Of a stretch of DNA of 64,000 nucleotides, positions 38,933-47,053 are shown one piece after another. A program made the position numbers and the translations under genes. The notes under the pieces were generated by a model that saw only the letters and a list, made by a program, of their open reading frames with translations, ran no database searches and was not told the DNA's origin. Source of the stretch: Trichomonas vaginalis G3 (taxonomy: Eukaryota; Parabasalia; Trichomonadida; Trichomonadidae); assembly GCF_026262505.1 (NCBI RefSeq), contig NC_067206.1, forward strand, positions 33,867,896-33,931,895, written 5' to 3'. The first letter of the stretch is position 1. Every line of letters begins with the position of its first letter.

Positions 38933-40969
38933 ATGTCTCTTTATCCTTCCTACGGTCTGCCGACGTTAATAAAGATTCCAGAGGCATCCATTAAGCAGAG
39001 CCTTCCATCCTTACAACTTCCTCCCATTGATCTTATCGATTTTGAGATGAGAATTTTGCCATCTTGTAAATTTGTAGAATTATACGAGGATGAAGAAGAT
39101 TCAGATTACCCAGAAGCGGAAGAAATGATCGATTTGAACTACAAGTTCAATTCCGGACCTCAAATCGATTTCATTGAGGTTCCTCTAGTTAATACAGAAT
39201 TTGATACGTATCTTGACAGCAAAACAACTCTAAACCTTGAAGAAATCGAAGAAGAACAATACGAACTACTCGATGAACCCGTAATTACCTTCAATCCATT
39301 GAAATTAAGGGTCTGTTCAAAATTTGTTGAATATCCAATTGATTTCGACTTCATTATCCCATGCAACTCTCCACATAAGGATATTACTCCAAGTACAATA
39401 GTTTTAGGCGATTTTACCGATACTCCTCCTTCAGAATATAATATCAATCTGAATCTTACCAAAAAAGAAGTTAAATCGATACCAAAAGTATCAAACAAGA
39501 CAAGTATAATGAAGCCTGCACCTATTTCCAGCAAAGTAAGTAAAGCAAATCCAAATCTGAAGATTACTTACTATGAAACAGTTGAAGATGTAATCAGAGA
39601 CAAAGAATCAACAGAAAAGAGTTCATTTCTATCCAAAGGAATCATTTCGAAAGAAGTCAAGAAGAAGAAAGTTGATTCAAAGTTATTCCCTGATATTTCG
39701 ATCAAAAACGAACAAAACAACAAAGAAATCAAAAGTGAAATGACGAGTGAAGAGATAAACAACCAATTGATTTCACTTAAACTGTCAAAAGAAGTCAGAA
39801 ATACTCCAAAAATTGTTGAACAAAGTGTTTCTGATAAAAACCAGTCATCCGATGACAATTTACTTTCCAATCTTCATTTCTCTTCTGATTCTGACCAAAA
39901 TCAGACAGAAACTAACGATGAAAGTAACTCATTGCATCTGTTCGACACTAACCACATCTTACAAGGAAAAGTTGTCAAAAATAAGTCAATTTTGTCAGAA
40001 AAGAAACAAACTTTTCTTGAAAATGTCAAAAATGAAGAAAATTCTGACAAAATCTTCATTACTGACAGTTCTCAAGAAAATTCTGACAAAAAAGAAACAG
40101 AAATCAACAAAACTGTCAAAAATGTTGATAAAAATGATAGTTTACGTGATAATTCTGTCATAAATATGTCAGAAAATAAGAAAATTGTCAAAAATTCTGA
40201 AGAAACACTCAAAAATGACAGTTTACATGAGAATTCTGTCAAAAATGAGTCAGAAGACGGTAAAATCGTCAACATTGACATTTTGCGCAAAAAATCTGAC
40301 GAAGTCATACAAAATGACGGTTTACTCGAAAATTCTGAAGAAAGTGTCAAAAATCAAAATTTACATGACAAAAATCTTGACAAAACGAGGAAATGTTTCA
40401 TTGCAGACAGTTCATTTTCTAATAATGAGATGTTCACTGAAGTATTTGATGACTGCAGAGTTATTTACAGGAAGTTAAGTGATCACCAATTCGAATTGAA
40501 TACGAAAGAATGCGTGATTATGAATGACATGAATTTGAAGAATGTTTCAAATTGTTTGAGTGTCTTTGACAATGTTTACTTGATCTCTGTCGGAAACTGC
40601 ATTGACTACCAACCATTTATTGGTGTTGGAAGAGTTTTCGTAAGAAGAGTTTCCTCCCAAAAAGAAGCTTTTCTTATCATCAAATCAATGTCAAAACCAC
40701 TCGAATTCGACAGAATTGAAGAGACATTACATGAATACTTTTTGTCTCTTTTCCCTTGTGTTCCGAGAATTGTCGCAATGTCGTGGCTGATGAAAGGAAA
40801 CCCTGTTTCTGATCCAAACTGTATTCCGAAATACGACGTCTGCAGCCACATGTTTCAGGTCGTTCTGGATTCAAAGACTTTCTTGCAGAGTAAACCAAGA
40901 ACAAAAAATCCTTTAGTGAAGAGAATTGAAGCTTACGCAACTAACAAAACAAAAATTTCTAAAAATTAA
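38933..40969 (+). CDS. Long repeat-rich protein with possible XPF-like C-terminus
   Basis: 678 residues. The N-terminal 240 are acidic with scattered hydrophobics. Residues about 290-490 are low-complexity, with imperfect repeats of the type 'NDSLHENSVKNESEDGKIV'. The last 170 residues look folded: 'CRVIYRKLSDHQFEL' could be an ERCC4-type first strand pair, followed by 'VYLISVG', and 'YFLSLFPCVPRIVAMSWL' resembles a helix-hairpin-helix. This would fit an inactive XPF-family meiosis or repair partner (SHOC1/EME1-like), but it is a weak by-eye match. Intact host gene; its stop is about 90 bp from the presumed left end of element B. Confidence 0.6.
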   Translation: MSLYPSYGLPTLIKIPEASIKQSLPSLQLPPIDLIDFEMRILPSCKFVELYEDEEDSDYPEAEEMIDLNYKFNSGPQIDFIEVPLVNTEFDTYLDSKTTLNLEEIEEEQYELLDEPVITFNPLKLRVCSKFVEYPIDFDFIIPCNSPHKDITPSTIVLGDFTDTPPSEYNINLNLTKKEVKSIPKVSNKTSIMKPAPISSKVSKANPNLKITYYETVEDVIRDKESTEKSSFLSKGIISKEVKKKKVDSKLFPDISIKNEQNNKEIKSEMTSEEINNQLISLKLSKEVRNTPKIVEQSVSDKNQSSDDNLLSNLHFSSDSDQNQTETNDESNSLHLFDTNHILQGKVVKNKSILSEKKQTFLENVKNEENSDKIFITDSSQENSDKKETEINKTVKNVDKNDSLRDNSVINMSENKKIVKNSEETLKNDSLHENSVKNESEDGKIVNIDILRKKSDEVIQNDGLLENSEESVKNQNLHDKNLDKTRKCFIADSSFSNNEMFTEVFDDCRVIYRKLSDHQFELNTKECVIMNDMNLKNVSNCLSVFDNVYLISVGNCIDYQPFIGVGRVFVRRVSSQKEAFLIIKSMSKPLEFDRIEETLHEYFLSLFPCVPRIVAMSWLMKGNPVSDPNCIPKYDVCSHMFQVVLDSKTFLQSKPRTKNPLVKRIEAYATNKTKISKN

Positions 40970-41084
40970 CTAAAAATTTTTAATTTATATCATATCTCTA
41001 TTATAAACTATTTAAATGATATATAAACAGTTATTTCTTATTTGTCTTATAACTAAAGTTAAAAAAAAAAAAAAAAAAGGTATT

Positions 41085-41117
41085 GGGGCTTCCAGGCACT
41101 TCGTGCCCTCTAGCCCC
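41085..41117. repeat. Nested GC-rich hairpin near left end of element B
   Basis: Inner GGCAC-TTC-GTGCC (41095-41107) inside outer GGGGCT/AGCCCC (41085-41090 and 41112-41117). It carries the TCCAGG word shared with the mini-hairpins of element A. Confidence 0.65.
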
Positions 41118-41178
41118 GAAGATGTTTTGTCACTTTTCTGTCACTTTTCAGGGAAAAAACATTTTTATTGTATATAAA

Positions 41179-41997
41179 ATGAATTTTACAAAACCACCGT
41201 TACCCTTCTTTGGAAATAAGAGTAGATGTAAAGATATTCTATTGAGAGAACTTAAGAAACTACCGAATGGTCTAACATTTGTAGATTTGTTCGGTGGAAG
41301 TTTCTATATATCTCATTTGTGCCATACTGTATTTCCTGACTCAAAGATTATATGCAATGACTTCGACAACTATATGAACCGTCTCAAACATATACCAGAC
41401 ACAAACAAAATATTGAAAGAGTTAAAAGAAAAGATACCTATAGGCAAGATGGAACGTATACCATTAGATAAGAAAAATACTGTCAGAGAGGTTTTGAAAA
41501 AAGCAGAGTATATTGACTGGGATAGTATATCTTCTAGACTATTATATAGTGGTGCTATAAGAGTTCATGACATTGAAACACTTATGTCAAAAGTTTTATA
41601 TCTTAACTATACAAAGGTTTTCAAAGAGAACATAGAAAAATATACTGAGGGTATAGAGTTTGTGAGATGTCATTGGACAGAGTTGTATGAAAAATATAAA
41701 AACAAGGAAAATGTTTTCTTTATAGTAGACCCGCCGTTCTATAACACATGGGATTTTCAATACCAAGTAGACTGGACTTTGAGAGACTCTTTAGAAACTT
41801 TAGACGTTTTACATAACCATCCATGCTTTTACTTTACATCCGATAAAAGTGGTTTGGAAACCGTTATGAGATGGTTAGAGGACATACATGACTATGATTT
41901 TAGATACGATAAGATAGAATATGAGAGAGGTCCTATAAACCGGAAAAAGTGTCACAACAAAGAAATTTTATTGGTAAGTAAATGTGGTTTGAAATAG
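41179..41997 (+). CDS. D12-class (Dam-like) DNA N6-adenine methyltransferase
   Basis: 272 residues from the ATG at 41179. Family motifs in order: 'PFFGNKSRCKDIL' (AdoMet-binding start), 'FVDLFGGSFYIS' (motif I) and 'FFIVDPPFYNT' (motif IV, DPPF in place of DPPY). Intact. The enzyme transfers methyl groups to adenine N6, often in GATC-like sites. In this element it could mark its own DNA or alter host regulation; 6mA is reported as a major DNA modification in T. vaginalis. It lies first at the left end, after the nested hairpin. Confidence 0.9.
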   Translation: MNFTKPPLPFFGNKSRCKDILLRELKKLPNGLTFVDLFGGSFYISHLCHTVFPDSKIICNDFDNYMNRLKHIPDTNKILKELKEKIPIGKMERIPLDKKNTVREVLKKAEYIDWDSISSRLLYSGAIRVHDIETLMSKVLYLNYTKVFKENIEKYTEGIEFVRCHWTELYEKYKNKENVFFIVDPPFYNTWDFQYQVDWTLRDSLETLDVLHNHPCFYFTSDKSGLETVMRWLEDIHDYDFRYDKIEYERGPINRKKCHNKEILLVSKCGLK

Positions 41998-42113
41998 GAC
42001 TACTTGTTTTAGGTTTTTTCCATTGTGTCATTTACTTATTTGACGTGGCAGAAAGATATAGAGAATATGAAGATGAACCAATGCCTGCAAATGTCCAGCA
42101 TATGTACTCGTAA
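41982..42113 (+). CDS. Tiny single-pass membrane protein (43 aa)
   Basis: Starts MWFEIGLLVLGFFHCVIYLF, one clear transmembrane helix, followed by an acidic cytoplasmic-like tail. It overlaps the last 16 bases of the methyltransferase gene in another frame, suggesting coupling. It could be a small virion-membrane or holin-like peptide; no family recognised. Confidence 0.45.
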   Translation: MWFEIGLLVLGFFHCVIYLFDVAERYREYEDEPMPANVQHMYS

Positions 42114-42136
42114 GAGATATTTTTATCTAATATTAA

Positions 42137-42499
42137 ATGGACGCACAGAACTTAGCGAATGCACAGCAACCTGGACAACCAAACCCAGAGAATATTCCAA
42201 ATGAAGTTAGAATACAAACTGCAATGGCAAACTATGGTCAAGTGCCAACAGATGTACAAATGCAAACTGCCATGTCAAATGACGCTGCGTTAGGTTTGCC
42301 ACCATGGTATGCAAATATGAGATGGAAAGAGTTTTATACAAACCCTGAAGTGGGATATAAACAACTCTATGCAGATGACGCGAACACAGGAGTTGACCCC
42401 GAGTATGTTTTCTATCAGAGGAGAAATAGAATGTATGAGCTCCAGTTAAAAAATGCTATGGAACTCAGAAGGAAACGTAAGAGACTAGGTGGACATTAG
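42137..42499 (+). CDS. Small protein with basic C-terminus
   Basis: 120 residues: Gln/Asn/Pro-rich start with two related segments ('VRIQTAMANYG', 'VQMQTAMSNDA'), an aromatic middle ('LPPWYANMRWKEFY') and a basic tail RRKRKRLGGH that could bind DNA or serve as a nuclear signal. The upstream context TTTTTATCTAATATTAAATG matches the late-type motif of other virion genes of element B. Confidence 0.6.
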   Translation: MDAQNLANAQQPGQPNPENIPNEVRIQTAMANYGQVPTDVQMQTAMSNDAALGLPPWYANMRWKEFYTNPEVGYKQLYADDANTGVDPEYVFYQRRNRMYELQLKNAMELRRKRKRLGGH

Positions 42500-42517
42500 A
42501 TTTTTACATATAGTAAA

Positions 42518-42760
42518 ATGGGTTTCTTTGGAAGAATAGGAAACTTCTTTCGAAATGTTGGAAGAGGTATATGGAATGGAATAAAATCTGTCGGAAGAGG
42601 AATTTGGAACGGAGTCAAAAATATTGGTAAAAGAGTAGGTCAGTTCGTTGGTATTATACCCAAAGACCCTGAACCAGAAGAACAAGCTCCTGTTATACAA
42701 CAGCCTGAACCTGCACCACAGTCAAGTTGGCAACCAAATCCAACACCTCAACCGTATTAA
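42518..42760 (+). CDS. Amphipathic pVI-like small virion peptide
   Basis: 80 residues starting MGFFGRIGNFFRNVGRGI, with three short repeats of 'GRGIWNG(I/V)K' making a basic aromatic amphipathic helix; then a Pro/Gln-rich tail. The composition resembles membrane-active virion peptides (adenovirus pVI-like) and parallels the MAAGFFKKLW peptides of element A. It has a late-type upstream motif. Confidence 0.65.
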   Translation: MGFFGRIGNFFRNVGRGIWNGIKSVGRGIWNGVKNIGKRVGQFVGIIPKDPEPEEQAPVIQQPEPAPQSSWQPNPTPQPY

Positions 42761-42762
42761 AA

Positions 42763-43609
42763 TTATATTTTTACCGTTCGATAGTAGTTGTATATGAAAC
42801 TAAGTTCTAAGTAAAACGCATGGTATAATGGAACTTTCTCTTTCTTCCATCTGTAGTAAACCATACTTGAAAGTCTGAAATACTTCCACTCGGTGGTTCA
42901 TATAGCTTTGTAGGTTTTCGTAAAAGTCATTTGCCAAGCATAAAAAAGAGTTTTGTGCACCAGAAAATGAAGCATGAACTATAATAGCATCTGAGTCGAA
43001 AACATTTTCATATGTTCCATTAGGGTTTTCGACTTCATAAAAGTTCGGGTGTACTGGATATTCTGCAGGCTGATTTAACATCCTCAAAAATCTATACCAT
43101 GCCAAGTTGTTATATTTTGTAGAAATATAAACGTCTTCTCCAAGGTCTTCTATTCTATTGATTTTAACAGTTGCATTTTTCCTGTCATATAAAATATCGA
43201 GATGGTACTCTCCTTCGTCAATGTTGTACTGTTTTGCATATTCGAGATAGATATCGTTTATTTTTTCTTGAAAAGCTTGAAGAGTTGTTTCTAAGTTTAC
43301 AAGCAAATTCACTTGTAAAAGTTTTCCCTGTTCAAATTTCTCATACGTACGTTTTTCTTTGTTATAGTATCGAATTTCAAAAGCGACCGTAAATGGGAAA
43401 CCATGTATGGCTTCTGAAATGAACTTCATTCTACGAAAGCCAACAGCTTTTGTGACGGATGGGTCTCTTAACCATCTTAGTGGGTAGTCAAAACGATAGC
43501 CTTCATGCTTTACGGTCTCTGTCTCAAACTTTTGACCTACATTCGTAAAAAGTTCATCTAATGGTTTAGTTGTAGCAACTCTTGAATTTTCTTTTTCTAT
43601 TGAAAGCAT
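42763..43609 (-). pseudogene. Virion protein paralogue 1 (frame-broken C-terminus)
   Basis: The clean frame (42800-43609, 269 residues) starts MLSIEKENSRVATTKPLDEL and carries 'YRFDYPLRWLRDPS' and 'AVGFRRMKF'. It is clearly paralogous to 49902-50762. The final 40 residues are in other frames; read that way the end matches the paralogue ('YLELSFIYNYY'), so there are frameshifts near 42880 and 42840. It is beta-rich with no catalytic motif seen, and most likely a minor capsid or penton-type protein. It is divergent from the fibre gene across a palindromic promoter. Confidence 0.65.
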
Positions 43610-43631
43610 ATTTTATCTAGAATAAAAATGT
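43606..43631. promoter_or_regulatory. Divergent promoter with near-palindrome
   Basis: Between the divergent starts at 43609 and 43628 lies ATTTTATCTAGAATAAAAAT, almost its own reverse complement. Each half carries the TTTTAT-CTA motif seen before other virion genes of element B. Confidence 0.5.
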
Positions 43632-44871
43632 CGAAAGAAACAGCGTCTATGAGAGAAATACAACACAACCGACAACTCATTGTACAAGCTCTAAATAAGA
43701 ACACAACAAACTTTTCAAACTATTCTAAGATATCTGAGTCATTGAAAGAAGGAAACTTAAAACTGACGATAAACCCAATGACAGACGAGTTTCTGTTTCA
43801 AGACAGTAAGAACCATACTGTTTGTATAAATCCAACAAAAAGAACTTTAAACGAGAAACCTATAGATGAACTTCTTTTGAAGGCAGATATTGACAACAAA
43901 GCTGACAAAGAGTATGTAGATGCAACAAGAGACTATATTCTCGCATGGACAGATAGAACATACCCACAAAAACATCATACACATAACATCTATGACGTAG
44001 ATGAACTTCAAGAAATGTTAGATGACAAAGCGGATAAAACATATGTTGACAATAAAATGTCAAGTGAAGTGACAAGAGCTGACAAAGAATATTCTAAAAA
44101 GACTCATACACATACCATTGCAAATATTACAAACTTACAAGAAACCTTAAACAAGAAAAGTGACGTTGGACATACACACGATTTCTTCGCAACTGTTGTA
44201 TAGAAAATATTGCAGGAACGGTTGAAGAACCTGATGGAACTGGTGGGGATGTATTAAATTGGAAACCTCCTAACTTTCCACAAGGTTTAACATCGGAGGA
44301 TGACATAACAACGATGAAATACATTAGATGTAGAAATGTCTATGTCATGGAGGATGAAAACAAAGTTAAATTCACTGCTCAAGATTTATATGATAAAAAA
44401 GCTGACAAAACAGAGCTTCAAACGTTAAAGACAGAAATACTTCAAACAGTATATCCTATAGGTTCTATTTACACGTCAATGAACTCTACCAGACCAGAAG
44501 TAGTACTTGGTTTTGGAACTTGGACTCAAATAGTCGACAGGTTTTTGTATTGTGCAAACTCTTCAAAGGAAACAGGTGGAAGTAAAACGATTTCAGGTGA
44601 AAACTTACCTGCACACAGTCACTACATAGATTTAAGTACATCTCAAGCAGGTTGGCATAAGCATAGATTTTGGGATTGGTCAGCAATGAAAAAAGGTAAA
44701 GGATATGATGTTAAAGACGACGTTCAGTTTGCTATAAATTGTTTCTGGGGTAGCACACAGGGAGAAGGAAACCATACACATCGCGTTTCAGGGTATACGT
44801 AAACAACGGGACAAAGTAAAGACTACATGCCACCTTACATGACAGTTTACGCATGGTATAGAAATGCTTAG
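43628..44871 (+). pseudogene. Phage-tail-collar-type fibre protein (broken copy)
   Basis: An N-terminal domain (1-75) unlike that of element A is followed by fibre repeats ('NKADKEYVDA', 'DDKADKTYVDN', 'HTHTIANITNL'). The frame breaks at about 44190-44203. The C-terminal tip continues in another frame, with 'YPIGSIYTSMNSTRP', 'GFGTWTQIVDRF', HSH, HKH and HTH, and a final 'PPYMTVYAWYR'. A nonsense codon (TAA, 44800-44802) stands where element A has CAA. The stop (44869-44871) overlaps the stop of the convergent integrase. It would be a trimeric receptor-binding fibre in the intact ancestor. Confidence 0.8.
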
Positions 44872-45827
44872 TCGTCATTTTCAACTTCTTTAGCATATTC
44901 GTCAGGAGTTGTCTTATATTTGTTAGGAACTGTCTTTGAAAGTATACCACCTTGAACTTTGACAAGTTTGAAACGAGGTCTGACAATAGTAGTTTTATCT
45001 TCTGCTTGCAGTCTGTACATTTTGCCATGTTTGCCTAAAACTTCATAATATTCTCTTGTATACTTTCTTCTATTTTTACGAACACGAATGTGAGTACCTG
45101 TCGAGTTCCCATTGTTGTCATAGTCAATAGTATTTTCATATGGGTCGCGTTTAGGTATTTCTATTTTTACTTTGTCACCTTTCTTAAGTTTGAAGCCTGG
45201 CATTCTTTCTTGTTTGTCTCTTTTGACTAAACTATTAAATATATAGTCTTTCTCTAAGTCGGGGTTGTTTTTCATTTCTTCGGGGGAGTGGTTTCCCAAA
45301 CCTTTTTGTTTACGGTTATTGTAAATATTTAAAACTTGTCTCATCTTTGCCATGGAGAAGTGTCTGTACTTGTCGTCATATGACATTTCATCTACCTCAC
45401 CACCTTGTGGTTGATTTAAGTCTCTTAAGATTTTTATACAACTGTCAATGACACCAAGAGCAGAATGGTTTTGGTCGACAATGAAATATTGGTTTACATT
45501 TTTTGAACGCAGATAGTTTTTAATATCGTCTGATTTGAAAGAACTTTCACAGTCAGATGTCAGTTTTGTTGGATGGTATTTGTCAACGAATATTGTCAAA
45601 GCAGTTTTCACATCTAAAATATTTTTGGACCATAATGGTATGGCTTCACAGTATCTTGTGTTTTGACCGACAAATATTAGCCAGTATGGTGGTCCATCTT
45701 CTCTATATCTCGGAATGTTTTCCAAGATATCCATAAACCAAGCATTTGGTGTTGAACTAAAGATTTTTACCATGAGTGCTTTCTTTGTTGCCTTAGAAAC
45801 ATAGGGGTCCTTGTTTGAATTCGTCAT
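44868..45827 (-). CDS. Retroviral-type integrase of element B
   Basis: 319 residues, intact. Core motifs: 'WFMDILENIP' (first Asp), 'LTSDCESSFKSDD' (second Asp) and 'NHSALGVIDSCIKILRD', where the third catalytic position is again Asp rather than Glu, as in element A. A C-terminal SH3-like domain follows ('GFKLKKGDKVKIEI', 'MYRLQ'). There is no N-terminal HHCC zinc finger. The protein would insert the element into host DNA. It converges on the fibre gene. Confidence 0.9.
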   Translation of the reverse strand: MTNSNKDPYVSKATKKALMVKIFSSTPNAWFMDILENIPRYREDGPPYWLIFVGQNTRYCEAIPLWSKNILDVKTALTIFVDKYHPTKLTSDCESSFKSDDIKNYLRSKNVNQYFIVDQNHSALGVIDSCIKILRDLNQPQGGEVDEMSYDDKYRHFSMAKMRQVLNIYNNRKQKGLGNHSPEEMKNNPDLEKDYIFNSLVKRDKQERMPGFKLKKGDKVKIEIPKRDPYENTIDYDNNGNSTGTHIRVRKNRRKYTREYYEVLGKHGKMYRLQAEDKTTIVRPRFKLVKVQGGILSKTVPNKYKTTPDEYAKEVENDD

Positions 45828-45843
45828 TTTTAACCCATAAGAA

Positions 45844-46245
45844 ATGGGTTTATTTGGCGCATTAGCAGGAGTTGCATCTAGATTTTTACCCGCAGTGGGA
45901 ACACTAGCCAGAGGTGCATTTGGAATTGGAAGGAAGATTTTGAGTACATTAGGTATACTGAAAGAGAAAGCACAACCTATTATACAAACTGTACAGAAAG
46001 GTTGGGAGGTAGCACGAGATGCAGCAAATCTTATTCCAAATCCTGAAACAAGAGGAAAAGTTCAAGGATGGATGGACAATGTAGGAAGACAAGCAGGAAA
46101 CTACTATAACAAAGCAAATGACTACTATAACCAAGCAGGACACTACATGGACCAAGGTGAAAGATTCTTTAACAGAGGATATAACCATGCACAACAGTGG
46201 GTAAACAACAACCAACCTCAACCGCCTCAAACGTGGGGAATGTAA
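45844..46245 (+). CDS. Small virion protein with hydrophobic N-terminus and Tyr/Asn/Gln-rich tail
   Basis: 133 residues. The N-terminal 45 are Gly/Ala/Leu-rich and amphipathic (MGLFGALAGVASRFLP). The rest repeats 'NKANDYYNQAGHYMDQG'-like motifs and ends Pro/Gln-rich. This resembles a pVI-like membrane-active or internal virion protein. It is divergent from the integrase with 16 bp between starts. Confidence 0.6.
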   Translation: MGLFGALAGVASRFLPAVGTLARGAFGIGRKILSTLGILKEKAQPIIQTVQKGWEVARDAANLIPNPETRGKVQGWMDNVGRQAGNYYNKANDYYNQAGHYMDQGERFFNRGYNHAQQWVNNNQPQPPQTWGM

Positions 46246-46264
46246 AATTTTTTACTGAGATGAA
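46240..46264 (+). promoter_or_regulatory. Repeated late-type promoter motif (first copy)
   Basis: AATTTTTTACTGAGATGAA directly before the ATG at 46265; the same words stand directly before the ATG at 46440. Confidence 0.55.
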
Positions 46265-46420
46265 ATGAACAATACAGCATTGAGACAAATGGGCTCAAGA
46301 TGGCTTTGTCGGCTTCCAGCAGTTACACAACCACGTGTTTGTCAAGTTCTTCCTATACCTCAGGAAGTTTTAGACCGACTTAAAAAACCTCAACAACCAG
46401 TTGAAAACAAACCAAACTAA
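46265..46420 (+). CDS. Small protein (51 aa) with Pro-rich tail
   Basis: Starts MNNTALRQMGSRWLCRLPAV and ends 'PQQPVENKPN'. It is supported by the exact copy of the AATTTTTTACTGAGATGAA promoter words before it and before the next gene. Function unknown; its location suggests a virion component. Confidence 0.5.
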   Translation: MNNTALRQMGSRWLCRLPAVTQPRVCQVLPIPQEVLDRLKKPQQPVENKPN

Positions 46421-46439
46421 AATTTTTTACTGAGATGAA

Positions 46440-47024
46440 ATGACCGAAGAAGTTGAAACGGTAGATTTGACACCACAAACAAAAAGTTCAGAACCATTGT
46501 CAAAACCTGTCAAAGAACTTACAGATGAAGAGAAAAATTCAATAATAGAAAGTGCCAGGTCTGGAAATACAAACTCTAACTACAAAGTCACTTTTCATAA
46601 AAATGGAACGGCTAGTATCTCAAAAAAGAAACAGACTCTCACAAATAAAATATTGAAGTCTGAAGGAGCTTTCGAGACAACAGATGGAAAAGTTTACTTC
46701 ACTGACCAACAGTTCATTATAGAACATCTCATTGACTTAGAGTCGAAATATTCTAAACTTTACAACAAACACAAAAAGTTGAAAGGAAAACAGAAACAAA
46801 TGGCATATGACATTTATGAAGATGTTGACGACACAACTGTTCAAGCAAGTGAGGTAAAGTCAGATGAACCGAAAAGTGACGAAAAACCAATAGAAGAAGA
46901 GAAACCAAAAACTGAAGAAAAACCAAAACCAAAGGTTAGTTTCCAAACTAAACCAAGCCAACCTTCATTAGCTGGTATGGGTTGGCGTCAAAGACTTTTG
47001 GCAGCGGGTGGTTACGTAAAGTAA
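46440..47024 (+). CDS. Acidic/basic small protein, unknown
   Basis: 194 residues: acidic Thr/Lys/Pro-rich ends and a middle (60-125) with 'NYKVTFHKNGTASISKKKQT' and a coiled-coil stretch 'LESKYSKLYNKHKKLKGK'. The C-terminus is 'GMGWRQRLLAAGGYVK'. Late-type promoter copy upstream. No family recognised. Confidence 0.6.
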   Translation: MTEEVETVDLTPQTKSSEPLSKPVKELTDEEKNSIIESARSGNTNSNYKVTFHKNGTASISKKKQTLTNKILKSEGAFETTDGKVYFTDQQFIIEHLIDLESKYSKLYNKHKKLKGKQKQMAYDIYEDVDDTTVQASEVKSDEPKSDEKPIEEEKPKTEEKPKPKVSFQTKPSQPSLAGMGWRQRLLAAGGYVK

Positions 47025-47053
47025 AGAAAAAACATTTTTTTATTTTTATAAAA

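Noticed and set aside
41061-41078. Run of 18 A as a poly(A) tail of a retroelement
   Set aside because: There is no reverse transcriptase or target duplication; it more likely belongs to the end region of element B.
46982-47053. Upstream TTG start of the PolB-like protein
   Set aside because: It overlaps the previous gene; the ATG at 47054 has the usual AT-rich start context.
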